From: Desulforamulus aeronauticus DSM 10349
Lineage (GTDB): Bacteria > Bacillota > Desulfotomaculia > Desulfotomaculales > Desulfotomaculaceae
Length of the DNA stretch: 33,922 nucleotides
NCBI RefSeq assembly: GCF_900142375.1
Contig: NZ_FRAR01000007.1
Coordinates: 175,688-209,609, forward strand
Direction: 5' to 3'
Both the position numbers and the translations under genes were made by a program. The notes beneath the pieces are model-generated. The model worked only from the letters and a program-made list of their open reading frames with translations. It was not told the origin of the DNA and searched no databases. Positions 1 to 8,609 of this stretch are shown here, one piece after another. Each line of letters begins with the position of its first letter. Within the stretch, counting starts at the first letter, position 1.

Positions 1-2
1 TT

Positions 3-34
3 ATTTAAATCCACGCTCTCGTACAGAGAGCGAC
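3..34 (-). CRISPR. Leader-proximal type I-C CRISPR repeat; array continues off the left edge
   Basis: Read on the minus strand this 32-base unit starts GTCGCTCTC and ends GCGTGGATTTAAAT, the form of type I-C repeats. A 7-bp inverted repeat (CGCTCTC/GAGAGCG) makes the hairpin recognised by Cas5c. It sits at the far end of the leader that follows cas2, so it is the first repeat and the spacers lie beyond base 1. Only one repeat copy is in view, so array length and spacer content are unknown. Confidence 0.85.
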
Positions 35-203
35 AGCAAAAAGTAACAAAAAATCATCTATTTGATTGTATTTTTGTTCAAATCCTTAAACTTTTCCTCA
101 ATTCATATGACAAACCTATTCTTTTTCCTCTTATTTCGACAATTATCCTCTCGTTTCGCGGTGCGAACCTCCCAGGGATTTCATGTGCGCTATAGGTTCG
201 CAC
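35..203 (-). promoter_or_regulatory. CRISPR leader of the main array
   Basis: AT-rich non-coding stretch between the cas2 stop codon and the first repeat, transcribed leftward into the array. It holds an inverted repeat gtgcgaac (161-168) and gttcgcac (196-203) that abuts the cas2 stop, and a weak stem aacaaaaa/tttttgtt (45-52, 71-78) next to the repeat. The same layout, with the same 126-bp distance from repeat to inverted repeat, recurs in the second leader at 8610-8778. I did not find a convincing promoter pair. Confidence 0.7.
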
Positions 204-487
204 TAAATAATCAGGGTATCCTCAACATTAAACGAAGTTTTTGCACCAATATGCTCAACCTTGTTCTTGTAATTATTGCCCAGCATATAGAACCTTAGAC
301 TATCCGTCTCCTTATCAATAATTTGCTCAAGCTTATGCTGAACCTCACGAAATTTTGCCGCATCCAGCACGCATTCAAAGACCGAATTCTGAACGCGTTG
401 CCCGTAGTTCACACATTGCTTGGCAACCTGACGCAGCCGTTTTCTCCCCGCTGCCGTTTGAGTGTTAACATCATACGTGATCAGCAC
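203..487 (-). CDS. cas2: CRISPR-associated endoribonuclease/adaptation protein Cas2 (type I-C)
   Basis: 94 residues, GTG start, normal length for Cas2. The N-terminal strand LITYDVNT followed by the conserved NYGQRVQNSVFEC segment identifies Cas2 of the I-C branch. Cas2 forms the dimer core of the Cas1-Cas2 integrase that inserts new spacers at the leader end. The start is fixed by an in-frame stop a few codons upstream (500-502) and an AGGTGAG ribosome binding site about 11 bases before the GTG. It is the last gene of the cas operon, 16 bp after cas1, and its stop codon touches the leader inverted repeat. Confidence 0.95.
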   Translation of the reverse strand: MLITYDVNTQTAAGRKRLRQVAKQCVNYGQRVQNSVFECVLDAAKFREVQHKLEQIIDKETDSLRFYMLGNNYKNKVEHIGAKTSFNVEDTLII

Positions 488-503
488 TAAAATTTCATCT
501 CAC

Positions 504-1535
504 CTACTTCCACATAAACGCCGGATATCCGTCCAAATCCCCACGGATAAACCTGGCCAGCAGCATAGCCTGGGCATAGGGCACAAGCCCCCATTCCATT
601 TTTTCCTGAAGAAACGGGTGCCTTATCTCCTCCTGTTTCCTACTTTGCCACGCCTTTAGGATATCTCTTCTTGTGTCATCATCCATAATAACTGCTCCGT
701 TTTCCATCCTGGTAAACCCGCCGGGATTGACTTCCCGTCTGTTGATTAGTGAAATAACAAAACGATCCGCATACACGGCCCGCAGCTCTTCCATCAGATC
801 CAAAGCCAGGGAAATCCTACCCGGCCTATCCCGGTGCAAAAATCCCACATAAGGATCCAATCCCACCGTTTCCAGGGCCGCGGCGGCATCATGGGCCAAT
901 AAAGTATAGACAAAAGACAGCATGGCATTGACATTGTCCAGGGGAGGCCGTTTATTCCTGAATTTGAAATAAAAATCCTCTTTTTGCTGGAGGATCAAAT
1001 CATCTAACACTCTAAAATATTGGGCCGCAGCTTCCCCCTCAACACCGCGAAGCTGCCCCAAATCCTTACTGTTCTCAACCAGTTTCAGAGCGTTGGCTAG
1101 GGTTTGGCAGACTCCTTTTAATTTATCCGTATCCAGCCTAGCGGCATAATCCCGGGTTGCCCGCTCCACTACCCAACGGGCGTTATATATTTTCCCCAGA
1201 ATGAAACTCTTGGCAATTTTGTGGCTTTCCTCCGTATTATCCGAAAGTCTGTACTGTGCTTTTCTTAAAGTGACGTTACCTCTGACTTCCCCCACCACTC
1301 TGCCCAGAAATTTCCCGCTGGATTTCATAAAACTCAAAGCGATATTGCGTTTGGTACAGGCACCCATTAAGGCCGGACTGGCCCCAGTATAGCCAAAGGC
1401 GATAATGCCCTCCAGATTATGCAGAGGCACTCTCAATGCCTCCACATCATCTTTCAAAACCACAATATTTTCTCCATCAAGGGACAAATAGGTATTGGGG
1501 GAAGTTACATAGAGGGTATTCAATAATTTTCTCAT
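504..1535 (-). CDS. cas1: CRISPR-associated endonuclease/integrase Cas1 (type I-C)
   Basis: 343 residues, full length for Cas1c. Cas1 is the metal-dependent integrase that joins new spacers to the leader-proximal repeat, together with Cas2 and assisted by Cas4. Expected catalytic residues are visible: Glu about 166 in RGVEGEAA, His 234 in GFLHRDRPG and Asp 246 in LALDLMEE. The gene overlaps the cas4 stop by 4 bp (ATGA), so the two are probably translationally coupled. Nothing looks broken. Confidence 0.97.
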   Translation of the reverse strand: MRKLLNTLYVTSPNTYLSLDGENIVVLKDDVEALRVPLHNLEGIIAFGYTGASPALMGACTKRNIALSFMKSSGKFLGRVVGEVRGNVTLRKAQYRLSDNTEESHKIAKSFILGKIYNARWVVERATRDYAARLDTDKLKGVCQTLANALKLVENSKDLGQLRGVEGEAAAQYFRVLDDLILQQKEDFYFKFRNKRPPLDNVNAMLSFVYTLLAHDAAAALETVGLDPYVGFLHRDRPGRISLALDLMEELRAVYADRFVISLINRREVNPGGFTRMENGAVIMDDDTRRDILKAWQSRKQEEIRHPFLQEKMEWGLVPYAQAMLLARFIRGDLDGYPAFMWK

Positions 1536-2203
1536 TGATCAGCCTCAATCTCTGAAATATTTTTCTTCATGTAACCCAGGGCCGATGGATTTTTACACAG
1601 CTTAGGCAGACAAAGCTCGCTAAGGGAACAGGCTTTGCAAGCTTTTGTAGTTCTGACCTTGGGAGTATATCTCTTGTCATAGAGCCCATGCATCTCCTGA
1701 CAAATCCTTTTGACTTCCTCCCGGATCCCCTCATCCAAGGTAACTTTCATTCTACGTTTGGGTTCCCCATAATATAAAAACCCTTCGGGTATGGTGCACA
1801 GGAGCATTTCTTCCAAACACATAGCCTGAGCACATAATTGCAGCACATCCGCATTTCCCTGCTTGGGTTTCCCCCGTTTGTATTCCACAGGAACCGGCTG
1901 ATAAGTTCCCTCCCTACCATAGAGGGTGACTCCGTCCCGTGACTTATGAAATTCCACCACATCACAAGCCCCGGTAATCCCCAGGGTACGGGAAAAAATC
2001 CCCATACCCCGTGAAATGATCAGATTCCCCCGCTTTTCCTTGATGGTGCTGTCATGGGTTTTCTCATGTAGGATGGCCCCTTCTACGGTACGGAGGTTTT
2101 CCTGCCACTGCTGCTCGATATGGATTAAAGCCCATTGGCGTTTGCAAAACACATAGTGCTGGATTCCGGACAAGAGTAAAAAATCCTCTTCTTGATATTC
2201 CAT
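1532..2203 (-). CDS. cas4: CRISPR-associated exonuclease Cas4
   Basis: 223 residues. A RecB-type PD-(D/E)xK nuclease with an iron-sulfur cluster that trims prespacers and helps select the PAM in type I-C adaptation. Cluster ligands are visible as Cys 20 (FCKRQW) and a C-terminal group at Cys 189, 192, 198 and 203. The nuclease motif is PVEYKRGK with an upstream Asp in GACDVVEF. The ATG is preceded by GAGGT. It lies 32 bp after cas7 and overlaps cas1 by 4 bp. Confidence 0.95.
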   Translation of the reverse strand: MEYQEEDFLLLSGIQHYVFCKRQWALIHIEQQWQENLRTVEGAILHEKTHDSTIKEKRGNLIISRGMGIFSRTLGITGACDVVEFHKSRDGVTLYGREGTYQPVPVEYKRGKPKQGNADVLQLCAQAMCLEEMLLCTIPEGFLYYGEPKRRMKVTLDEGIREEVKRICQEMHGLYDKRYTPKVRTTKACKACSLSELCLPKLCKNPSALGYMKKNISEIEADQ

Positions 2204-2235
2204 CGTTGATACCTCATTGCAAATTTTCGGCCCTT

Positions 2236-3090
2236 TTAAACCAAATTAATAATTTCAGGGACGCATTCTGTTTGGTCCAGCTCAATCTCATAATCGTCAA
2301 AGGACTGGGGAATGTCTTTTTTGGGTGAGATACGCAGAGCCCGCTGGATTACCGCCGATGTTTCTTTCGGTGTTTTGTCAGCATGCTCCCACCAGTACAC
2401 TCTGCAAACCTCACAGGAACCCTCAGGCCGGGCCGAGGAAGCATCATTCTCAAACAGCGTGCACAGCGCTTCTTTAAGCTTTTGCGCGTCTTCAGCAGTA
2501 AAACCTGTCTTCTCAGCCAATTGGCAATTGATGCTGCCCCGGATCACATACAACCCAAAATTAACATAATGTTTCATTCCCATGGTGTCCGATGATTTAC
2601 CGCTCTTTCCCGCCTCACTGTTTACGCTCTTGGTGATTTGCATATCCACAATGTCAATGGGGGAAACACTGACGGCCTGCTGCACAGACACCGGACCGCG
2701 CACACCAACGGAAACCTCATCCCCTTTAAAAGCAAAAACCTGTCCGAAGGCGCGGACGTCGAACCATTTATGGCAAGCGATTTGCATGCATTTATCTCTG
2801 TCCGCTTTCTTTCCTTTACTCATTTCGGCTTTAAATTCCCCATAACCATCCGCCCGGTCCTTCAGGCTCTTATAGCCGTCGTTCGAACGGTCATCAGACT
2901 GGACGAAGATGCTTTCACCAAGATCCTGCAGCCGGTTGCGAAGTTTACGCTTGATGGCCACATCGGAAAATATCCCGTGACCTTCATAATCTTCCCGGGG
3001 GCGGTTTCCGTTGAGGGGATCTCCATTAATATTGGCTCGTGTGACTGAAACAATTGCTGCGAAGTCCATCTTATTTTGCAGAGTACTCAT
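2236..3090 (-). CDS. cas7: Type I-C Cascade backbone subunit Cas7 (Csd2)
   Basis: 284 residues, usual length for Cas7c. It forms the helical filament along the crRNA in the I-C surveillance complex. The N-terminal FAAIVSVTRANINGDPLNGN segment and the following RPREDYEGHG are typical of the Csd2 family, as is the central VRGPVSVQQAVSVSPIDI stretch. It starts 2 bp after the cas8c stop, so it is co-transcribed with the rest of the effector genes. Intact. Confidence 0.96.
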   Translation of the reverse strand: MSTLQNKMDFAAIVSVTRANINGDPLNGNRPREDYEGHGIFSDVAIKRKLRNRLQDLGESIFVQSDDRSNDGYKSLKDRADGYGEFKAEMSKGKKADRDKCMQIACHKWFDVRAFGQVFAFKGDEVSVGVRGPVSVQQAVSVSPIDIVDMQITKSVNSEAGKSGKSSDTMGMKHYVNFGLYVIRGSINCQLAEKTGFTAEDAQKLKEALCTLFENDASSARPEGSCEVCRVYWWEHADKTPKETSAVIQRALRISPKKDIPQSFDDYEIELDQTECVPEIINLV

Positions 3091-3092
3091 CT

Positions 3093-5222
3093 TTATTCCT
3101 CTCCTTCTTGATCATCTTGATAACCTTCGTTTGTTCCCTTTTGCGAAACATTTGTCCCTTCCTGCGAAGAAATCTGTTCTTTCGGCCAGCGCCTCAATTT
3201 CGTTCTTTGGCAGTCATAGCCAATCAGGTATTTTCCGTCAAGGAGTACATTGGATATGCGGTCCTCATATACAAATAACCCAGTGATCTCACCCAGCAAA
3301 TTCTTGTAATATTCTCTTGTAGAAGGTTTTAGCTGCTTCATATAGGGCTGTAGATTATTCCAGATAATATCCCAGGTACGGAAAGGGCTGCGGGAAAACG
3401 CCTGCATATATCGTTCCGCATTGGTAATGCGCGTTTCCCCCTTCTCATAGGTAGCTCTCTCCACCCGTTCCGCCACAGCCAACATGCGCCCGTAAAGATA
3501 ACTCCTGTCCTGGTTTGTTTTATCGAGCTCCATCCCTAAAATCACTCCTTCTCTTTCCTTGCGCTGCTGCTTCTCCCAATAGAGACGCTTTACCATGGAA
3601 CAAGCAATATGCAGAACTTTGTGATAATTAAACTTGTCTTTATAAGCCAAAGGATTGGAGGCTTTCAAGACCGCCGCCCGCACCATGTCCCGGGGGATTG
3701 CCGCGCCGTCAATGATGCACGGGCGCAATCTCTCAAAGGCGGCTACGAGCATGGGGGACTTATTATCGCTGTTTTTGGCCAGCTTAAGCTGAGGATTATT
3801 GTCCTCCCCCTGTTCCGTACCGTAGATAGCCAAAGCAATCTCCCGGATAGAAGCCATCCCTTCATAGACCTTTCGTTCCTTATCCTGGATATACTCATGT
3901 TTCCAACAACAACTCTTATGCCATTGGCCGAGATTCTGAAGATAACGGGAAGACGCCAGCTCTTTGTAGTAAGTGATTGCCAATCTTCCGGGGGTTGCGC
4001 TGTCAAGGGCTAAAACGACCATCCTGGAAATGCCGCCCAATTTTGCCTTATAACCATCCAATGCCGCATTAAATTTTTTCGCACTGACATAATTGGTTTC
4101 CGGAATCTCGGCTTCATCCTCCTCAAACAGCACCTCTTCCTCTAATTCAACCTCAACCCCATCTGCCGCATTTTCCGGCACCTGGGACAAAATATCGGCC
4201 GCACTGGCATAGAAATCAGGCAAAGCCCGCAAGGCGTTTTCCCATGCCACAATGCACACCCCATCTCGGCTAAATCCTTGCCGGCGGATAATCCATTTCA
4301 GAGCATTATGCGCTTTCTGCGAAGCAACATACCCAATCGACAAAGCCTCATTATAGCCTGTCTCTTTTTCTTTCGTATGGAACCGTCCCCGGTAGGTAAA
4401 GTTTGTGTCGTCATTGGCAGAAATCAATTTAGCCTTGGTATCCCATTTCCCGCGGATTTTTAGAGGATTTGTTTTGGCAATGGGCGTATACTCCCCTGTC
4501 ATGTAACAAAGATCCTTTGCCTGAAAGGTGGATAAATAATAATTGATAAAGCTGCGCTGCACCGACCTATCCAGCCATACGGCACTGTCATGGACATTAT
4601 CCCGATTATCGAGAATATCCTCTGGAAGACGCTTATCATGCATAAATACGCGAAAACGAACAAAAGCCTTGTCCAGAGAGGTATTTTGGACTTTCACTTT
4701 ATCGGAAACAATTCCATTTTCATCCATCGGCAGGACCTGACTGCGGATTAAATCCTGCGCAACGGTTTCTTTGCTAACATAGCGATAAATGGCCTGCACC
4801 TTCGGATGGGAAAAGGGCGAATCGCACCATGCTTTAAGACCTGCCAGGTAAAGGGGAAACGCCCCCTTGAGTCTTGCTATCTTACTCTGTTTATCTTTTT
4901 CATTTTTCGCATCGGGAAAATAAAAGGTTAGTGCTTCCAGCAGATCGCCGGCAACATAGGATAAAGAATCAAATAGTGGCAAAGCCTTGAGTCCACTGGT
5001 TCTGCCCTCTGGATACGGGACCAGAGTCTCCGCTTCATCCTTTTCCAGGAGGTGCGCACCGAGGTAGTTTCCCTCCTGGTCAATATGGATTTCAATTTGC
5101 GCCTCCATCGTGTCGTACCCCATAGGGAACAGCACTAAGGTCTTTTTCTTCCATATCTCTGCCTGACCGGCCCGCTCTGCGTTGGCATCATACAAGGCGC
5201 AAAGGGACGATACCCAGTTCAT
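3093..5222 (-). CDS. cas8c: Type I-C Cascade large subunit Cas8c (Csd1)
   Basis: 709 residues, somewhat longer than many Csd1 proteins (about 580-640). The large subunit recognises the PAM and recruits Cas3 to the R-loop. Assignment rests on operon position between cas5c and cas7 and on family features such as the N-terminal MNWVSSLCALYDAN, the LSIGYVASQKAHNALKWII segment and the C-terminal region around KYLIGYDCQR. The last 25 residues or so are an unusual hydrophilic acidic tail rich in Gln, Glu and Asn. The start codon overlaps the cas5c stop by 4 bp (ATGA). Some I-C large-subunit genes also express an internal small subunit (Cas11c); I did not locate its start. Confidence 0.94.
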   Translation of the reverse strand: MNWVSSLCALYDANAERAGQAEIWKKKTLVLFPMGYDTMEAQIEIHIDQEGNYLGAHLLEKDEAETLVPYPEGRTSGLKALPLFDSLSYVAGDLLEALTFYFPDAKNEKDKQSKIARLKGAFPLYLAGLKAWCDSPFSHPKVQAIYRYVSKETVAQDLIRSQVLPMDENGIVSDKVKVQNTSLDKAFVRFRVFMHDKRLPEDILDNRDNVHDSAVWLDRSVQRSFINYYLSTFQAKDLCYMTGEYTPIAKTNPLKIRGKWDTKAKLISANDDTNFTYRGRFHTKEKETGYNEALSIGYVASQKAHNALKWIIRRQGFSRDGVCIVAWENALRALPDFYASAADILSQVPENAADGVEVELEEEVLFEEDEAEIPETNYVSAKKFNAALDGYKAKLGGISRMVVLALDSATPGRLAITYYKELASSRYLQNLGQWHKSCCWKHEYIQDKERKVYEGMASIREIALAIYGTEQGEDNNPQLKLAKNSDNKSPMLVAAFERLRPCIIDGAAIPRDMVRAAVLKASNPLAYKDKFNYHKVLHIACSMVKRLYWEKQQRKEREGVILGMELDKTNQDRSYLYGRMLAVAERVERATYEKGETRITNAERYMQAFSRSPFRTWDIIWNNLQPYMKQLKPSTREYYKNLLGEITGLFVYEDRISNVLLDGKYLIGYDCQRTKLRRWPKEQISSQEGTNVSQKGTNEGYQDDQEGEE

Positions 5223-5962
5223 TCTATTACCTCCTCTGCAGCAAATTCAGCCAGACCGGAAAAATTGCCGATGCTCTCTCCGAACGGCTTGATCGGCATT
5301 TTATGGAGGATACGTCTGTCCTTGTCCGGAATCTCTTCCGGACCGGGAAATTCGATCACACCCCTTTTCATGATTACATGATGGAAGCGAACACTCATAT
5401 GCCCTTTTTCTGCATCTCGCAGCGCTTCATCCGCATAGGTAAAACCGTGAAACATATAACCCAGATGAAGTTCCTCCACCTGATCATAGGTCCCGGGGCC
5501 CTCTCCGAACACACAGGGTTCCACCGTCCCCTGGCATTCCCTCGTTCCCAGAAAAATATCTCGTCGTCCGCCCCGCTCAATCATGCGCCGGGCAATATTG
5601 TGGTGCTTGTGCTCATTGCGGTCAGCCGCCAACTCAGGCCGATTCTCGTTCCAGACGAAATGGGCCCGAACCTGATAGCAGACGTCTTTCAGATAGGTAT
5701 AGATGGACAGATCATTGCCACCATTGTAATATTTAGTTCGGATACCCTCCGACGCCGTTTGGATCATATTCATCACCCGGACCGCATCAATGATCCAAAC
5801 AAGGGTAGGCTTCCAGTAGACGGAGGCCAGTATCCCCTTCAAAGCTTCGTAAGTGGGCACATAATAACTTGTTTTTTCCCCTCCCACCCGTGTGACCGGA
5901 TCGGAAAACAAGGCCCTGTCGCCCCTGACCAGAAATTCCACAGTATTCCGCTTGATTTCCAT
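5219..5962 (-). CDS. cas5c: Type I-C crRNA-processing endoribonuclease Cas5c
   Basis: About 247 residues from the chosen ATG at 5962; an upstream GTG at 5971 is possible, but the GGGAGG ribosome binding site is spaced correctly for 5962. In type I-C, Cas5 replaces Cas6 and cuts the repeat hairpin, then stays on the 5' handle. The N-terminal RAMP fold carries FLVRGDRALFSDPVTRVGGE, and the basic HKHH cluster near residues 118-121 matches the Lys/His part of the Cas5c active site. The gene starts about 18 bp after cas3 and overlaps cas8c by 4 bp. Confidence 0.95.
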   Translation of the reverse strand: MEIKRNTVEFLVRGDRALFSDPVTRVGGEKTSYYVPTYEALKGILASVYWKPTLVWIIDAVRVMNMIQTASEGIRTKYYNGGNDLSIYTYLKDVCYQVRAHFVWNENRPELAADRNEHKHHNIARRMIERGGRRDIFLGTRECQGTVEPCVFGEGPGTYDQVEELHLGYMFHGFTYADEALRDAEKGHMSVRFHHVIMKRGVIEFPGPEEIPDKDRRILHKMPIKPFGESIGNFSGLAEFAAEEVIE

Positions 5963-5980
5963 AACCATCACCTCCCTAAT

Positions 5981-6931
5981 TTAAATGATCAGCGTCTCCA
6001 TCTTAATACTCAGGGTTTCATCCACTCCATACTCCTCGTCATAGTAATCCGGGGGAAGCACTAGGATGCCCCCATCCTCCGGAGCAAGGGCTGTCCGCTG
6101 CGTTTTAATCCAGTCATTTTCTCTTAACTGCACTGTGTAGGGCTGGAGCTGGCGCAAAGCTGTACGCTTTTCCTGAAGGGTAGTTGCCTCCCTCAGCTTT
6201 TGCAGCCTTTTCTTCGCTTCATCGTCATATTCAATAAATACATCCACTTTTCCGTCATCATCAATCACGGAAAATGCCTCACCTGCTTCCTTAAAGGCCT
6301 GTTTTAGCTCAGGAGGTCGCTCCTGTGGGAATGTTTCTTTAAATCCCCTTTGGCCGGAAGGGTTGCTCGTGAGCAAATCGAGCAGGGTGTGCTCCGGATC
6401 GAACTTCAGGCGATAGGCCATTTCCCCAAGTAGGTGATGGAAATACCTTGCATAATACTCCTCCATTGCAGCCTGGGACAAAGCCCCTCCCGGATAACCT
6501 TCGGGAGATATTTTTATGCTGTACAGCAATTCCTGTGTGGCTTTCTGAGCTTCCTTGAGATAACCCTGCCCGCCTGTCCGTTCATCCCGAAGATTGATAA
6601 TTGAAACGATACCGCAGGAGGTTTCATAGTTACGGTTACAGCGTCCTGCCGCCTGGACAATGCTATCCAGTCCGGTCAAAGAGCGGACGACCCGTTCAAA
6701 GGAAACATCCACACCCGCTTCAATTAACGATGTGCTGATGCAAATGATTTTTTCGCCCGAATCCTTATCCTTAAGCCGCTCACGCAGTTGCTTCAAGACC
6801 CTGCTGCGATGAGCGGGGCACATGTTAGTGGACAGATGAAAAATCCGGTATGGCGTTTCCTTGCCAAGCTTGTCCTGTATATGCTTAAAAATCTCACGGG
6901 CACTTCGTTTTGTGTTTACAATGGCCAGCAC
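5981..6931 (-). CDS. cas3: Cas3 helicase, C-terminal part (separated by a frameshift)
   Basis: This frame encodes the second RecA-like domain and C-terminal domain of Cas3: STSLIEAGVDVSF (motif V) and QAAGRCNRN (motif VI). The coordinates begin at an internal Met. Homologous reading continues upstream to about base 6988, where the translation SREEAADFIVSQLESARS joins it to the other half. It has no ribosome binding site of its own. Together with 6894-8420 it would make a Cas3 of about 800 residues, the usual I-C size. Either cas3 is a pseudogene, the halves are joined by frameshifting, or the assembly has an error. Confidence 0.88.
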   Translation of the reverse strand: MLAIVNTKRSAREIFKHIQDKLGKETPYRIFHLSTNMCPAHRSRVLKQLRERLKDKDSGEKIICISTSLIEAGVDVSFERVVRSLTGLDSIVQAAGRCNRNYETSCGIVSIINLRDERTGGQGYLKEAQKATQELLYSIKISPEGYPGGALSQAAMEEYYARYFHHLLGEMAYRLKFDPEHTLLDLLTSNPSGQRGFKETFPQERPPELKQAFKEAGEAFSVIDDDGKVDVFIEYDDEAKKRLQKLREATTLQEKRTALRQLQPYTVQLRENDWIKTQRTALAPEDGGILVLPPDYYDEEYGVDETLSIKMETLII

Positions 6932-8420
6932 AGACCTGGCGCTTTCCAGTTGACTGACAATAAAGTCCGCCGCTTCTTCCCGGGAATATCCCCGTGATCA
7001 TGCAATCCACAATTTGTACCCGCCGAAAAGCTTCGTTGTATTTTTCTTCATTTTCGATGATGTTCCTCGGCTGTAAGATCTGGTAATGGTCTATTCTATC
7101 TAAAAGGGGCTGGGTTGCGGAGCAAAGGACTACAGATGATTTACAAAAAGACGCTAAAAAATTCATGGCTCCATTAAACAGTTTTAAAACCTTTATCGGC
7201 AGGGCCTGAATTTCATCCAGAATAATCACTGAATTTCCCAGAGCCTGCATCCGTCGTATGCAAGAAGTTTGGCCCGCGAACAAGGTGTTCAGGAACTGAA
7301 CAGCGGTGGTAGCCACCACCGGAGACTGGGTCCAGTTTTCTGTTAGCAGTTGATACCTTTTCTCATCTTCATTTTTACTTTTATTCTCTTCCGCACTAAA
7401 AATAATGTTGGAATGATGTTCGAGCACAGCATCAGGATCTCCGATGAATTTGGCAATTTCTGCTGCATTTTGTTCTAAAATGGAGTTGAAAGGAGCGATA
7501 TAGAAAATGCGCTCTTTCCCATAACGCCGAGCAGTATGTAAAGCATAGCGGAGAGCAGCCAAGGTTTTTCCAGCCCCGCAGGGCACCACTAAGCGTAAGA
7601 TTCCTGCTTCACCGCCGTCAAATTCCGCACAGGCCCTCGATATTTCCCCCCGGTAAGGATCCAGGCTGGATGTCTTTTTCCCTTCTTGCAGCTTCTTTAG
7701 TTGGCTTTCATAGTGAACCACGTACTTTTTCCACATTTCTTTGCGCTCATCCGGTGCTCTGCGCCGGGGCAGCGCCCTCTTATCTTCAAAACAAGCCGTA
7801 TCTGTCCGGTCGGCATCAATGACAATGGAGGTAATCAAACGGGTGAACATGGCCCGGTAAAAGTGGCGCGAACCTAATGACTTACTCTTTTTCTGTAATT
7901 CTTGAATGTTCTTGGTAATAAAGTGAGTGTCAAGACCGGCATCGATAAACTCCTGATTGATAAAATCTCCGCCGTAACGCTGGTATACCGTCTCTTTCAC
8001 ACGTTCATAGGAATCAGCAATATTTTCTGCCGCATCTACGAATACAACATCACCATCCAGAGAGAGGCAATCTCTCAGTCCGTGATGGCTCATAATTACC
8101 GTTCGGGCGATTTCCGCCGTTATTTGAGAAATTTTTTTTGAAGAAGCCAAATCATTGACCAACCTAGCACCATGGGTAGAATGGATGACTGAACCGCGAA
8201 CAACCCGCTTTCCCTCAGTTGCCGCCCGGATATATGCGCTAAACTCCGGCGTGTTTTTGCCGTCGTCGTGATGTCGTCCCGCCAATTTGGCAATCTTAGC
8301 CAAGCCGTATGGCTCGGCTATAGCGGAGGCCAGCTCCGCTACCTGGTCATTATGTTCATCCACATACTGTTCACTCCGATCCGCTTTGCGGATATGGGCA
8401 ATGAAACGCTTGAAATCCAC
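6894..8420 (-). CDS. cas3: Cas3 HD nuclease-helicase, N-terminal part (frameshifted)
   Basis: GTG start with AGGGGG seven bases upstream. The HD nuclease domain shows His 23 and HHDDGK at 50-55. The first RecA domain shows Walker A PCGAGKT (280-286), the DEAH-box variant DEIQ (402-405) and SATQP (434-438). Homology stops near residue 480. The last residues, from about GIFPGRSGG on, are out-of-frame translation across bases 6981-7000. Skipping one base there (or restoring two) gives the continuing Cas3 sequence. Cas3 unwinds and degrades the target strand, so loss of domain 2 would abolish interference while Cascade and adaptation genes remain intact. Confidence 0.92.
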   Translation of the reverse strand: MDFKRFIAHIRKADRSEQYVDEHNDQVAELASAIAEPYGLAKIAKLAGRHHDDGKNTPEFSAYIRAATEGKRVVRGSVIHSTHGARLVNDLASSKKISQITAEIARTVIMSHHGLRDCLSLDGDVVFVDAAENIADSYERVKETVYQRYGGDFINQEFIDAGLDTHFITKNIQELQKKSKSLGSRHFYRAMFTRLITSIVIDADRTDTACFEDKRALPRRRAPDERKEMWKKYVVHYESQLKKLQEGKKTSSLDPYRGEISRACAEFDGGEAGILRLVVPCGAGKTLAALRYALHTARRYGKERIFYIAPFNSILEQNAAEIAKFIGDPDAVLEHHSNIIFSAEENKSKNEDEKRYQLLTENWTQSPVVATTAVQFLNTLFAGQTSCIRRMQALGNSVIILDEIQALPIKVLKLFNGAMNFLASFCKSSVVLCSATQPLLDRIDHYQILQPRNIIENEEKYNEAFRRVQIVDCMITGIFPGRSGGLYCQSTGKRQVCAGHCKHKTKCP

Positions 8421-8454
8421 GCGCTTTCCCCCTGTTTGTGTACCGCCCTTATCT

Positions 8455-8489
8455 ATTATAGCTTGCCCTTTACCATATTTTGTGTTATG
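8455..8489 (-). promoter_or_regulatory. Putative promoter of the cas operon
   Basis: A perfect TATAAT -10 box (minus strand, 8455-8460) lies about 35 bp upstream of the cas3 GTG. The -35 region about 17 bp further up is poor (acaaaa). The box lies downstream of the terminator at 8517-8560, so the operon is insulated from the solitary repeat unit. Confidence 0.55.
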
Positions 8490-8516
8490 TTTTGTCGTTT
8501 TTTGCTTGATAAATAT

Positions 8517-8560
8517 AAAAAGAATGCCTTAACCAAATTTACTTGGAAGACATTCTTTTT
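8517..8560 (-). terminator. Rho-independent terminator after the solitary CRISPR repeat
   Basis: On the minus strand aaaaagaatgtctt pairs with aaggcattcttttt, extended by CCAA/TTGG, and ends in a U-rich run. It would stop a transcript coming from the second leader about 20-60 bases after the solitary repeat, before the cas promoter. Confidence 0.75.
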
Positions 8561-8577
8561 ACACAAAAAACATGTGT

Positions 8578-8609
8578 TTTTCAATCCACGCTCTCACCTA
8601 GAGAGCGAC
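8578..8609 (-). CRISPR. Solitary diverged CRISPR repeat upstream of cas3
   Basis: On the minus strand it starts GTCGCTCTC and ends GCGTGGATTGAAAA. It keeps both 7-bp stem arms and the 3' handle of the main repeat, but the loop is TAGGT instead of TGTAC. No second copy follows within view; a terminator comes instead. It stands directly against a copy of the leader, so it is either an array collapsed to one repeat, a naive array with no spacer, or a regulatory unit. Confidence 0.8.

Noticed and set aside
6981-7000. Programmed ribosomal frameshifting in cas3
   Set aside because: No slippery heptamer or downstream structure is evident and cas3 is not known to use it; a mutation or sequence error is simpler.
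8578-8609. A second CRISPR array upstream of cas3
   Set aside because: Only one repeat copy is present and a terminator follows, so I report a solitary repeat rather than an array.
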